64,000 nt of DNA from Humulus lupulus. Lineage: Eukaryota > Streptophyta > Magnoliopsida > Rosales > Cannabaceae. A program made the translations under genes and the position numbers. This document shows positions 55,501-64,000 of this stretch, piece after piece (position 1 is the first letter of the stretch; each line of letters opens with the position of its first letter). The notes under the pieces were generated by a model that was not told where the DNA came from, searched no databases, and saw only the letters and a program-made list of their open reading frames with translations. The stretch is from contig NC_084802.1 of the NCBI RefSeq assembly GCF_963169125.1, positions 22,537,107-22,601,106 of the forward strand. The letters run 5' to 3'.

Positions 55501-58500
55501 AAGGTTGTGATTTCTTGCGCCTCGATTATTGGCTGTGAGGTTGGAAAGTGGCCAATGAAATACTTAGGTCTTCCGTTGGGAGATAATCCGAGGCTTAAGT
55601 CATTATGGGAGCCAGTTTTGGCTAAGTGTGCTAAGAGGTTAGTTGGGTGGAAGTGTGCATTTCTTTCTAGAGGGGGTCAGTTTACATTGATTCAATCGGT
55701 GCATTCGTCACTCCCGGTGTACTACTTGTCGCTTTTTAGAGCTCCTAAAAGTGTTCTGAAGGGTTTGGAAAGGTTGATGCGTGATTTCTTGTGAGATGGA
55801 GCTGATAATTCAGGATCCAAGCATTTGATAGCCTGGAATGATGTTTGTAAACCTCTCTTTCATAGAGGTCTTGGGATAGGCAATTTAGAAGAAAGGAAAA
55901 AGCTTTCCTCTTGAAGTGGCTGTGGAGATCCCGTTAGAATGCAATTCTCTGTGGCACAAAGGCAGCGGTGTTGAGCCGCTACGGGAGGGCTGAGAATCTT
56001 TGGGATACAAAGGCAGCGGCGAGATTTACAATGAGGGGCCCGTGGAAGGATATATCATCCCTTTATGGTGAGTATTTGGGGTTGGTTCATTTTAAAGTGG
56101 GGCGTGGTGATTCAGTGAGGTTTTGGGAGGATGTGTGGATTGAACGGCAAGCACTGAAGGGCAGGTTTCCAGACTTAGCAGTTATCTCCCAAGCTAGGAA
56201 CACTCCAATAGCAGAGTTGGGTGTTATTAGAGAGGTGGGAGCTGTAGTGGATTGGGATTTGCGCTTTAGAAAGCCCCTTTTTGATAGAGAAGTTCTTTCT
56301 TTGTTGCGCTGCTAAGGATCTTAGAGTTTGTTAACTTGCCACGATTTTGGATGATAGGAGGGTTGGGAGCCTGATTCTAGTGAGTTGTTCTCTTGCAAGT
56401 CTGCTTTTCAGAAGCTCAGATTCGCAGATGGACGGAATGATGTGTTGTGGGCTAAGATTTTGTAGACAAGTCAAGTTCCTTCGAAAGTCAAGGTGTTCAG
56501 TTGGTTATTTTTTGGTGAGAAACTTAGCGATTCTTCAACGTCGTCGTCCTTATCAATGCCTTTCTCCCAGTTGGTGTGTTTGTTGTAAAGGAGGGGTTGA
56601 ATCTCTCAGTCATCTGTTTCTGTTTTGTGATTTGGCTCAGTCGTTACGGTCAAAAGTGTGGGGCGAGTTTGGTTTGAGTTGGTGCCTCCCGGGTTCTTGC
56701 TGTCAGCTGTTTTGTTGTGGTGTAGTGGGGGATAAGTGGTAGAATAAGATTTGGAGGGCTATGTAATTGGCTTGTTTTTGGGCAATTTGGTTAGAGTGAA
56801 ATAGCAGAATTTTTGACGATAAGTCATCTCTGTGTGATCTTATTTTGGGATTAAGTTTTGAGTTGCCATTTGGGTGTATCGTACAAAGGGTTTTGAGGGG
56901 TTATCGTTCTTGGATCCCATTAGGGAGTGGAGTAGTTTCTTGATTGTGTAGTTGGAGTTGTATGTTTTTTCATTTTTCTTTTATGCTTGTTTTTGTTTGT
57001 TACTACGGTTTTCCTCTGCCAAAAGTGAGGCCTATTTATATATGTGAGAGGGGCCAGCATAAGACATTGGCCTCTATCTCTCTTTTAAAAAAAAAAATAT
57101 CGGTAGTTGAGCAAGAATTTTGAATTAATGTAGCATGTTTTATTTTGAAAATATATATATTTTAAAAGAAGAAGAAACAAAACCTTTACTGAATAAAAAA
57201 GGATAAAAATTTAAAGAACTAAACCGTTGCTAGAATAAATTATTTTTCAGCAGTGTGATTAGGGACTATAAACCAGTAGTTTAGGTTTTGTAATCTTTGT
57301 TAATATTTAAAATAGCGTGTACGTAATCCTCTTTGATAGAGGTTTACAACAAACAAAACAAAAAGGAAAAATAGGGCACAGCCTTCCAGACCTGCACAAT
57401 ATATACAACCTAATTGTTTGATTAATTATCTTCTAATAGATACAATTTTATATAAGCATACACAGTTAATATCCCACAAATCCTAGTCATTATTTGACCA
57501 GATTCCCCAAGATAATCTTGGTTATTATCTGATTGGATTCAACAAGATTTCCAACACTATCCCTCAAGCTGCTTTGAAGATATTTTCCAGAGCCAGCCTG
57601 CTGATTAATTTTTCAAATTGCTTTTCGGGAGCCTTTAGCATGTCTACATATATCTCAAGGTCAAGAGTAGGAATGTATGGCATACAATTCAGTTAATGAT
57701 CTAGTTTCTCGTTTGTGGAGTGCTTGTCAACTTTAACATGTTTGGTTCCATCACGGAGGACTGGATTATGGGAAATATCAGTGGCAGATTTATTTTAACA
57801 ATTGACTTTCATAGTTTGTAAACCTGTACCTTTAGTTCTCTAGAATCCTTTTGATCCACAGTGGTTCAGATATTTCACAAGCAATCGCTGGGAACTAATC
57901 TTCTGCATTACTTGTTTTGAAATTCACCACGTGGTAAGTGCAGTAGAGTGAGGCCTTTTGCTTTGAATTAATTCGTATTGAATTTCTAAGATAAACCAGC
58001 CAAGGAAACACTTGCTATGGGGGGACTGATGATTTTCAAGTGAGATTGGAAGGCTTAAGAACAAGGAGATTATTCTAGTTTGTCAAAGCATTAAACAAAA
58101 TGGCAAGAAAAGGTACCAGAATTTTCACATGACCAAACCCTTTTTTCAGAAATAGAAGCCACTGGAGAAACTGTCCAAATCAGTCAGCAATGAAATTAAA
58201 TCCTCAGTTTCTGTATCACTTAGATTTCATCTAAATTAAGTTCCAAGAGGATTGTTTATCCAAAGTATTTAAATGAATCGTTAAAAGAGAAGTATTTTTA
58301 GAACTGAACAGTAAATATAAAATTAAAGTTCAAGTGTAGTGTGTTAGTTATATTATTTACTTTCTCAGCTTTGATGGTTATCATGTTTTTTTTTTGGAGG
58401 AATGGTGTTTAAGGCAGTGTCTTTGGAATATTGACACAACTATGCTTTAGCAACAAGTAATTATGCTTTTCAATAAGAATAAATTATTGGCATACATTCA

Positions 58501-61500
58501 TTACTGCTCTTAACTTTTGTGTCAATGCTTACGCTTCTTGTTGCTCTCAGTTTAGCTCGTCAGTGTGCACAACTATGGTTGAAGACCAGGGAGACCCTTG
58601 AATATCCATTGGGTGTAGTTTCTGAACCTGTTAGTCTTGTATGTCCTAAAGAGCTTCTGGAGGCAGCTGTGAAAAGGGTCAGTTTATATATATACAAGTT
58701 AAATATTATTAGGTTTTTGGCTGTATCATGAGATGGTCATATAATTCAACATGGTTTATCTGTATTGTCTTAGGTAATTCCCACCCCTCCCCACGAATAA
58801 TATTTATCAGGTTGTCTTGAAAATTCGTTTAGCCAACATAGAGAGGTTTTACTGACTTATTAAAAACTAATAATAGGATATGGGTTATTTGACCATAATT
58901 ATTATAGCCCAAGCGTTGTGTGATATTGTGACACACCAGGCTAATTATGTAGCATTTTACTAAGTGAATGTATGAACACGTGTGGTTATATCTATGTATG
59001 CATCCATTATTGAACTGTTTGCCATGTCAAAGTTGTGTCTAATTTGATATTTGATATTCAAATGTCACTTGGGATAATATTCTTATTGTTCAGAGTTTTG
59101 TTTTTAATGACTCAGGTTGGTGATAATTCAAGGTTATTTGTACTTGAAATTGGGACTGAAGAGATACCACCTCAAGATGTTGTTGATGCAAGCCAGCAAG
59201 TATTACTCTTTTTTTTTTTTTAAAAAAAATGAATTATCTGATTTTCTTTCTGTTTTGTCTTCTATTTTTATTTTTATTTTTACTTTGTAGTATGATTCAG
59301 ATGTTCAGGGATCATAGGGTCCTATAGCTTGGGTAGTAGAGAAGTAGGTTAAGGATTGGATAGGCCTAGATTCATGTTGCTAATCAAAGCAGAAAGTGAT
59401 ATACTGTCTCTTATTGATAGATATTTCCCTCTTACTGATAGATGCCTTTTGAAAACTTTGGTAAAAGTAGTCTTATTCCAAATGGTAAAAGGAGGTTACA
59501 ACTTGGGTTAGCTTTACACTAGGAGGACAAAAGGAAAACGGCAAGAGAAACACTGATCTACATACCCATATTCACAACAACTTTTTAATTTGTGATGTAC
59601 ATTTTTTATTGATGCTCGTCTTAGTTTTCATTTGTGATCAGTTGCTCATTGTATGTTTACACTTTATTTGAAGCATCTCTCTCTCTCTCTTCAAAATTAT
59701 CCGTCTTTTGTTTCAATCTATTTTTTTCTCTAATTTTTTTATCTCATTTTTTAAAATTAAGCTGATTGTCATTTCCCGTGTACAATTACTTCATGTTTTG
59801 CAAATCTTAGAGTTCTGTGAGTTGCTTATATATTTTCTGTGAAAATTGAATGCTTTTCTCTTGTGGATGCTATTAATTGTACTGAGTTGGTCTTTGCAGA
59901 TAAAGGATTTAATGCTGCAATTCCTTGATAAGCAAAGATTGAGCCATGGAGAAGTGGAAGCCTTTGGCACGCCTCGTAGACTGGTGGTATGGTTGCCTCG
60001 TTACAGTCTCACTTAGGTTGAATGTCATGTTTGGGTGACTTCCTGTATTTTTATCTGTGTGAAGTATAACTTGACGTGTCTGGGACCTTATCACACAGCT
60101 TTTTCTGGACAATTAAAGACTTTTCTTTTAGTAAGAAACAATGTGGTTAGAGGAAAAGTTGCCTTTCTTTCTTGGAGCATACTATGATAATTTATGGTGT
60201 ATGTGATTAGATGGTGCTTCAGGACTTTTAACGCAGTTCCTGCCTTACTGGTCCTAAAAGTTAGTCTGCTTTTACCCATGTACATATTAAATACTTCTTT
60301 TCACATTTTCAGGTTTTTGTTGAGGATCTTTGTACCAAACAAGAGGAGAATGAGGTTGAGGTTCGAGGACCTCCTGCTTCAAAAGCATTTGATGATCAAG
60401 GAAATCTTACCAAGGTATTTGCTTGATAAGGTTTTCGCTTCATTCAACTATTTGATTGCCACAATTAAATTCAGTACCCATATGAGAAGCATGTTACTAC
60501 GTTTGGAAAATTCATTTTAGGAGTGTAGGAGTGATGTGCACAAACACTAGTATATATATTGTATTCTGTTTCCTTTATCTATTTTTTTATCCCTATGTTT
60601 CATCTTCAAACTTTTGGTGGTACTATAAAATTAAGCTAATATTTGCTTCAATAAAATTTGATTATATGTGTTATTATTTTTGCTATTTTAATAATTCACC
60701 CTTTTGTGTTGCTATTCAGAGTGGTAATTGAATGTTTAACCTGTTATTTTATGTCAGGCCGGTGTGGGTTTTTGTCGTAGGTATTCTGTACCACTCGATG
60801 CACTGTATAGAAAGGTTGATGGTAAGTCTATGCAAATGATTCATAAGCACTTGGTTGTGAATTTAATTCATGTGTACTTGCTTATATAAATATATATTGT
60901 ATCTATGAAAATGATTCATAAGCACTTGGTTGTGAATTTAACTCATGTGTACTCGCTTATATAAATATATATTGTATCTTGTTGGTTTTATTTTATTTTT
61001 TTATTAAAAAAAGTTCTATGGAAAGCCTTGAAAGCATAATATACCTCCATTTAATACCTGAACTTTAGTTTATCTAATACTATTTGCATGCCCCGTCAGA
61101 CTTGATAATGGATTCTGAAGAGATTGTTGTCTATTGCAGGAAAAACAGAATACCTTTATGCTCGTATTAAGGAGTCTTCACGACATGCTGTGGAGGTTTA
61201 AATGCTTTTCCTTTTGTATGTTCTGCTGCTAAAATTGGATTTCTGTTTGAGCTGAGAAGTTTTTCTTTAAACAGTTATTGAAATATATACAAGTTAGACG
61301 TCATTGTCCATTAGAATTTTCTGCATGAATTTTTGAAGCTCCAATCCTAATGATTGGTGACTTTCTAACACTTAATGCCCACTACAATATTTAATTTCCT
61401 ATCATAAGTATGCTCTTTTCACGTCTTATTTGCTCATGATAACAAAATTACACACCTTAAGAATAAGAGCTGAATGGCCAGTTTAGTCTAGAGCATGTGG

Positions 61501-64000
61501 TTGGGTGTGTGTGTTGGGTATAAGAGGTCTGGGGTTCAAACCCCAGCTGGGCTAAATTAACAAAATGAGTAATTACTAACGGTTTCTTCTCCTTATTATT
61601 AAGCTGAAAGCCAATGAAGAAAACTTTAACAGTTTCCATCTATTAATTTTCTTCGGGGTGGGAGAATTTGGTGTATGCTTGATTCTTGATTCTGTTATAT
61701 TCATTTTATTGTTCTTTGTAGGACATTGTATACTCCTTTTCTTCATTATATGATTTGTTTATTAATAACCTATTTTGTTCTTTCACAAACTCACACTTAC
61801 ACTTTAGTATGAATTTATAATGCCGACTAGCTTGTATTAATACCAGATGAGTTTTCACTGTATTCTAGATCTAAACTACTGTGTTAAATGTTAATCTTAT
61901 AATCCTTCAATATAAATCCATCCACTAATGTTTTCCTTCTTTTTTTCTCTCCCTCCTCCGTCCACATTGTTTCTCAATAAAGGTTTTGTCCGAAGATTTG
62001 CCTAATGCTATTGCTAAAATATCATTCCCAAAGTCAATGCGCTGGAATTCTCAGGTTTGTACAATTTAAAGTTTAAGGTTGCTTTGTGAAAACATAAATA
62101 TTGAGGTGTAAGTTTCATTTTATATATAATTAAGCTAACTACTTGACTTAGGTTGCACATGAATATATTATAAGGGATAGAGTAAGTGGGTTGGGTTTGT
62201 TTTGGTTTATTGGACGTTAACTATTATCTTGTATTTTTTTTTGGATGGTAGACAATGTGCTTCAATTTTCAGGCCAATGCTTAATATGTTTATGTAGTAT
62301 TTTCTATAATAGCCATGGATTCTTTGGAAACAACATAAGCTTCCTAGTATTTTCTTAAGTCCCATCCTAGTGTAATGAAATATCTATTGCGAGTAAATTT
62401 GTTCTCAAAGAAAGGAATTGAAATTCCAAAAATGTCTTCTGATAAGCACTTAGGCTTTGTTTTGCTAGTTGTGGATTGTTTACTTGTGAGTTGTTGGATG
62501 ATGGCAATATTATTCAGAAGTCTGTTTACCCTTGGGTAATCTGCCCATCAGAATAGGGTATTACCAATTGAATGCAATTATTGCTTTTTCGGAGTTTTGC
62601 TTTATGCTATTGCCTTTTTGGAGTTTTGGTTTATGAGTAACCATCAACTATCAGTAACTTTGTTAATCCTATTTAGTAAATTCTTTATATATACACTTGC
62701 AGGTGGAATTTGTTCTCTTTTCGGATATTTAAGATTTTAGAAATGAGTAGATTGGTTCCCTTTTGTCCTACTTCAATTGGATAAATAAAAGATGGCTTGT
62801 GTTACTGCTGTTTTAATGTAGGTTATGTTTAGCAGACCCATTCGATGGATATTGGCGCTCCATGGAGATGTAGTTGTGCCATTTACATTTGCTGGAATTT
62901 TAAGGTAAAATATAACTCAAGATTTTATTTATTTATGTATATTATTTTTCTAACTTGTTTTTGTTTGTATTTTTTTTCTCATATTGCACTTGCAATGAAT
63001 GCTTTCTGTCAAGTCGTTGGTGATCTTTCTTGTTTGCTCAATTATGTCTCACCTCAATGCATGTGAAGATGTTTTCAATCTACATTATTATTGCGGGCTA
63101 AGCCCACTATGGTAAATGCATAGTAAACTTCACCTCTGTTACAGAAACATGTTGCACATTCAGTAGTCATGAAAATTATTTTTTGCTTTTATGCTGATTA
63201 CAGAGTATTCATTGATCTATCTAATTTCTTATTAGCTGACAATTTTTTGGTGTTTTGTGTTTTTTTTAAGTGTACAAATTATTACTCTATGCATGTTTGT
63301 TGTTTGTTTTGGTGTATTTATGCATGAAGATACAATGTTTGTATAATAATTATTTTATGCTATTACAGTGGGAACAATTCCTTTGGTCTTCGCAACTCTC
63401 CTTCAGCTACATTTATGGTACGTGGGAACTTTCCATTATATTAAATTTCTATATTCATTTTCTTTAAATGTAGTCGTAGACTTACTGTTTGTTTTTCTCT
63501 GATTTCTTATGGGGTATGATATATATGTAAAGAAAAGGTTTATGGCATAGTTGCCCCATGAATTTGTCATAGTGGTGGTTGAGACAAAATGGGAAATCAT
63601 GCCCTTGAATTTACAAATAGTAGCAACTAGCAGTTAACTCTGAACTGTTAACTTTGAAATGAATTATTGACACTTTTTCCCTTTGAATAATTCGTGAATT
63701 CACTATATAGGTTTTGAGTTTGATGGCCAAGTTATGTAAGATTTAATGACCTAATTGCAAAAAAGTATGTCAAGAAGCATTTTGTTAATTTAAAAAAAAT
63801 ATGTTAAGTGGTTCTTTTTTTCTTTTTTCTATATATATATAATGCATGAGAATCTTCTTGATATATTTTATGTTTATAAGGACTGAGCTTGGTTTTTTTA
63901 TTTTATTGTTTAAATGTTTTTATGCATTTCAAGAATTTCTAGTATGTGTTTGATGGAATAATTGTGTATTTCAAAGAAAACCTTGGGTAGAGCTTCTCTC
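43535..64000 (+). CDS. EDD1: Organellar glycyl-tRNA synthetase (bacterial-type alpha-beta fusion), partial at right edge
   Basis: It charges glycine onto tRNA-Gly in plastids and mitochondria. The Arabidopsis homologue is EDD1, required for embryo development. Exons read from splice sites: 43535-43789, 44104-44154, 44513-44580, 45454-45535, 45640-45703, 45884-45939, 46167-46244, 46372-46446, 46528-46598, 47115-47231, 47338-47439, 58551-58677, 59116-59199, 59900-59986, 60313-60414, 60758-60821, 61140-61195, 61983-62054, 62822-62904, 63369-63417. All have GT-AG introns and the frame stays open for 581 codons. Residues 1 to about 75 are a Ser/Arg/Ala-rich transit peptide. The GlyQ-like alpha part starts [12 protein letters not shown] (residue 86) and includes [10 protein letters not shown] and [11 protein letters not shown]. 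The GlyS-like beta part starts near [11 protein letters not shown] (about 389). The usual length is about 1070 residues, so roughly half lies beyond the window. Confidence 0.93.
47697..48179 (+). pseudogene. Unassigned ORF remnant, possibly LINE ORF1
   Basis: Two adjacent in-frame open stretches (47697-47963 and 47964-48179) have higher GC than the surrounding intron and codon-like composition, with charged, Ser/Arg-rich sequence ([20 protein letters not shown]). I recognise no domain. Its place just left of LINE A, on the strand of LINE B, suggests it may be the ORF1 part of LINE B cut off by LINE A. This is unproved. Confidence 0.4.
48417..52081 (-). pseudogene. LINE A ORF2: endonuclease, reverse transcriptase, zinc-binding RT-associated domain
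   Basis: Start [18 protein letters not shown] at 52081 is the first motif of an apurinic-type endonuclease. Others are [16 protein letters not shown] (about 51665-51642) and [11 protein letters not shown] frameshift near 51475 and another in an 8-T run near 50775 break the frame. From 50789 a 790-codon frame is fully open, with [55 protein letters not shown], the catalytic [10 protein letters not shown] (about 50048-50019) and a zf-RVT-like C-terminus ([19 protein letters not shown]). It ends at the TAA/TAG near 48417. Two indels in 3.6 kb make this the best-preserved transposon gene in the window. Confidence 0.9.
52348..53018 (-). pseudogene. LINE A ORF1, C-terminal part
   Basis: The frame is open from the truncation at about 53018 to the stop at 52348. 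An acidic region ([20 protein letters not shown], about 52537-52478) lies near the end. LINE ORF1 proteins bind RNA, but the RNA-binding domain is not in this fragment. A further short open stretch (52320-52078) links it to ORF2. Confidence 0.6.
53034..56940 (+). pseudogene. LINE B ORF2, degraded
   Basis: Endonuclease remainder ([15 protein letters not shown], about 53235-53279), then [14 protein letters not shown] (about 54176-54211), [52 protein letters not shown] (about 54705-54763). After the hAT-like insertion come [20 protein letters not shown] (about 55347-55406), [15 protein letters not shown] and [15 protein letters not shown]. The zf-RVT-like end ([19 protein letters not shown]) is at about 56572-56628. 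Frameshifts near 54050, 54590, 55900 and 56350 and stops near 55794 and 56313 are visible. Confidence 0.88.
54767..55257. mobile_element. hAT-like non-autonomous element 5 (491 bp), CGGTTTGGTCGGTTT-rich
   Basis: It has a perfect 8-bp duplication CTTGTGGC (54759-54766 and 55258-55265). Ends are TAGGGGTGAGCA and TGCACAGCCCTA. Subterminal zones are dense in GGTCGGTTT and its complement AAACCGACC around an AT-rich core (about 54930-55105). It splits the LINE B RT. Confidence 0.92.
57250..58250 (-). pseudogene. Copia3 remnant: RNase H end, polypurine tract and 3' LTR, antisense
   Basis: In reverse complement, decayed RNase H sequence ([17 protein letters not shown], about 57780-57730; then CMPYIP and [18 protein letters not shown]) leads to AGCTTGAGGGATAG and an LTR beginning TGTTGGAAATC (57556 downward). 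The order of tail, GAGGG tract and TGTTGGAAATC is typical of many plant Copia elements. RT/RNase H similarity upstream (to about 58250) is weak. The far LTR end is not defined, so 57250 is approximate. Confidence 0.65.
61474..61556 (+). repeat. tRNA-derived SINE-like sequence or tRNA pseudogene in EDD1 intron 17
   Basis: TAGTCTAGAGCATGTGG resembles a pol III A box. CTGGGGTTCAAACCCCAG (61529-61546) is a perfect T-arm hairpin containing a B box (GGTTCAAACCC). The outer segments GGCCAG and CTGGGC can pair in five of six positions. The anticodon arm is not convincing (GT-rich), so it is not a functional tRNA. Confidence 0.65.
63418..64000 (+). other. EDD1 intron 20, open at right edge
   Basis: It starts with GTACGTGG after exon 20. 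It is T-rich, and no acceptor leading into a recognisable exon is seen before the window ends. Confidence 0.8.

Larger units (their letters stand above)
53019..57100 (+). mobile_element. LINE B: L1-type non-LTR retrotransposon, 5'-truncated, opposite to LINE A
   Basis: On the + strand it starts abruptly inside the endonuclease ([17 protein letters not shown], from about 53034) and ends with A11 at about 57088-57099 after a 3' UTR with GTGAGG and CCTCTGCCA words shared with LINE A. It belongs to the same family as LINE A but is more decayed, and carries a hAT-like insertion at 54767-55257. Confidence 0.88.
47440..58550 (+). other. EDD1 intron 11 (11.1 kb), filled by retroelements
   Basis: It lies between exon 11 (ends ...GCGTAG) and exon 12 (starts after TTGCTCTCAG), with phase 2 on both sides. 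The joined codon gives a continuous [12 protein letters not shown]. It contains LINE A (minus), LINE B (plus), a hAT-like element and an antisense Copia remnant. Other introns in this gene are 85-960 bp. About 250 bp at 47440-47690 and 300 bp at 58250-58550 look like original intron. Confidence 0.92.

Noticed and set aside
48249..57100. Twin-priming inversion of a single LINE
   Set aside because: Both arms contain endonuclease, RT and the 3' end, so two insertions are needed.

Overview
The window is nuclear DNA from a flowering plant, almost certainly a eudicot and perhaps a rosid (the rosid placement is a guess). Evidence: a GT-AG-spliced gene for the organellar, bacterial-type glycyl-tRNA synthetase, plant-type LTR retrotransposons primed by initiator tRNA-Met, L1-type LINEs, and hAT-like small DNA elements. 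There is one conventional host gene, EDD1 (from 43535, running off the right edge). Nearly everything else is nested mobile DNA.

Layout. 1-26091: an old Ty3/Gypsy element of probable Tat lineage (Tat1, + strand) broken into pieces by later insertions. These are a Tekay/Del-like chromovirus (Gypsy1, 744-9189), a Ty1/Copia element (Copia1, 9343-17763, itself carrying a solo LTR at 9754-11575), a solo LTR at 21566-24057, and three hAT-like elements (5058, 12324, 19572). Tat1 ends in a tandem-repeat-rich 3' region and a 3' LTR at 25216-26091. 26666-34842: a second Tat element (Tat2) with near-matching 5-bp flanks, whose 5' LTR was hit by Gypsy2 (26729-30022). A large deletion then fused Gypsy2 gag to the last 44 codons of Tat2 pol. 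35019-43212: a hAT-like element, then a SIRE/Maximus-like Copia fragment (RT/RNase H, envelope-like ORF, 3' LTR) interrupted by another antisense solo LTR (39549-42053). 43213-64000: EDD1 promoter and 20 exons (about 581 codons). Intron 11 is 11.1 kb and holds two L1-type LINEs in opposite orientation, meeting head to head at about 53018, plus an antisense Copia remnant. Intron 17 holds a tRNA-derived SINE-like sequence.

Most interesting signals. (1) Both Tat elements carry, antisense and downstream of pol, related genes with a putative gypsy-type 'Transposase_28'-like region and a coiled coil. In Tat2 three short GT-AG introns preserve reading frame. (2) At corresponding places near their N-termini both have a Met-Ala-Arg-(Val/Thr)-Lys stretch resembling the histone H3 tail. 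(3) Unrelated LTR families each carry their own short CpG-rich palindromic word repeated several times inside the LTR. (4) Five hAT-like elements share terminal sequences but have completely different subterminal repeat words. (5) The paired LINEs could fold the EDD1 intron into a long double strand.

The transposon genes are mostly decayed. In Gypsy1 the gag-protease-RT frame is continuous but carries stops that look like C-to-T changes, as expected for long-methylated DNA. LINE A is the least damaged, with a 790-codon open RT frame.
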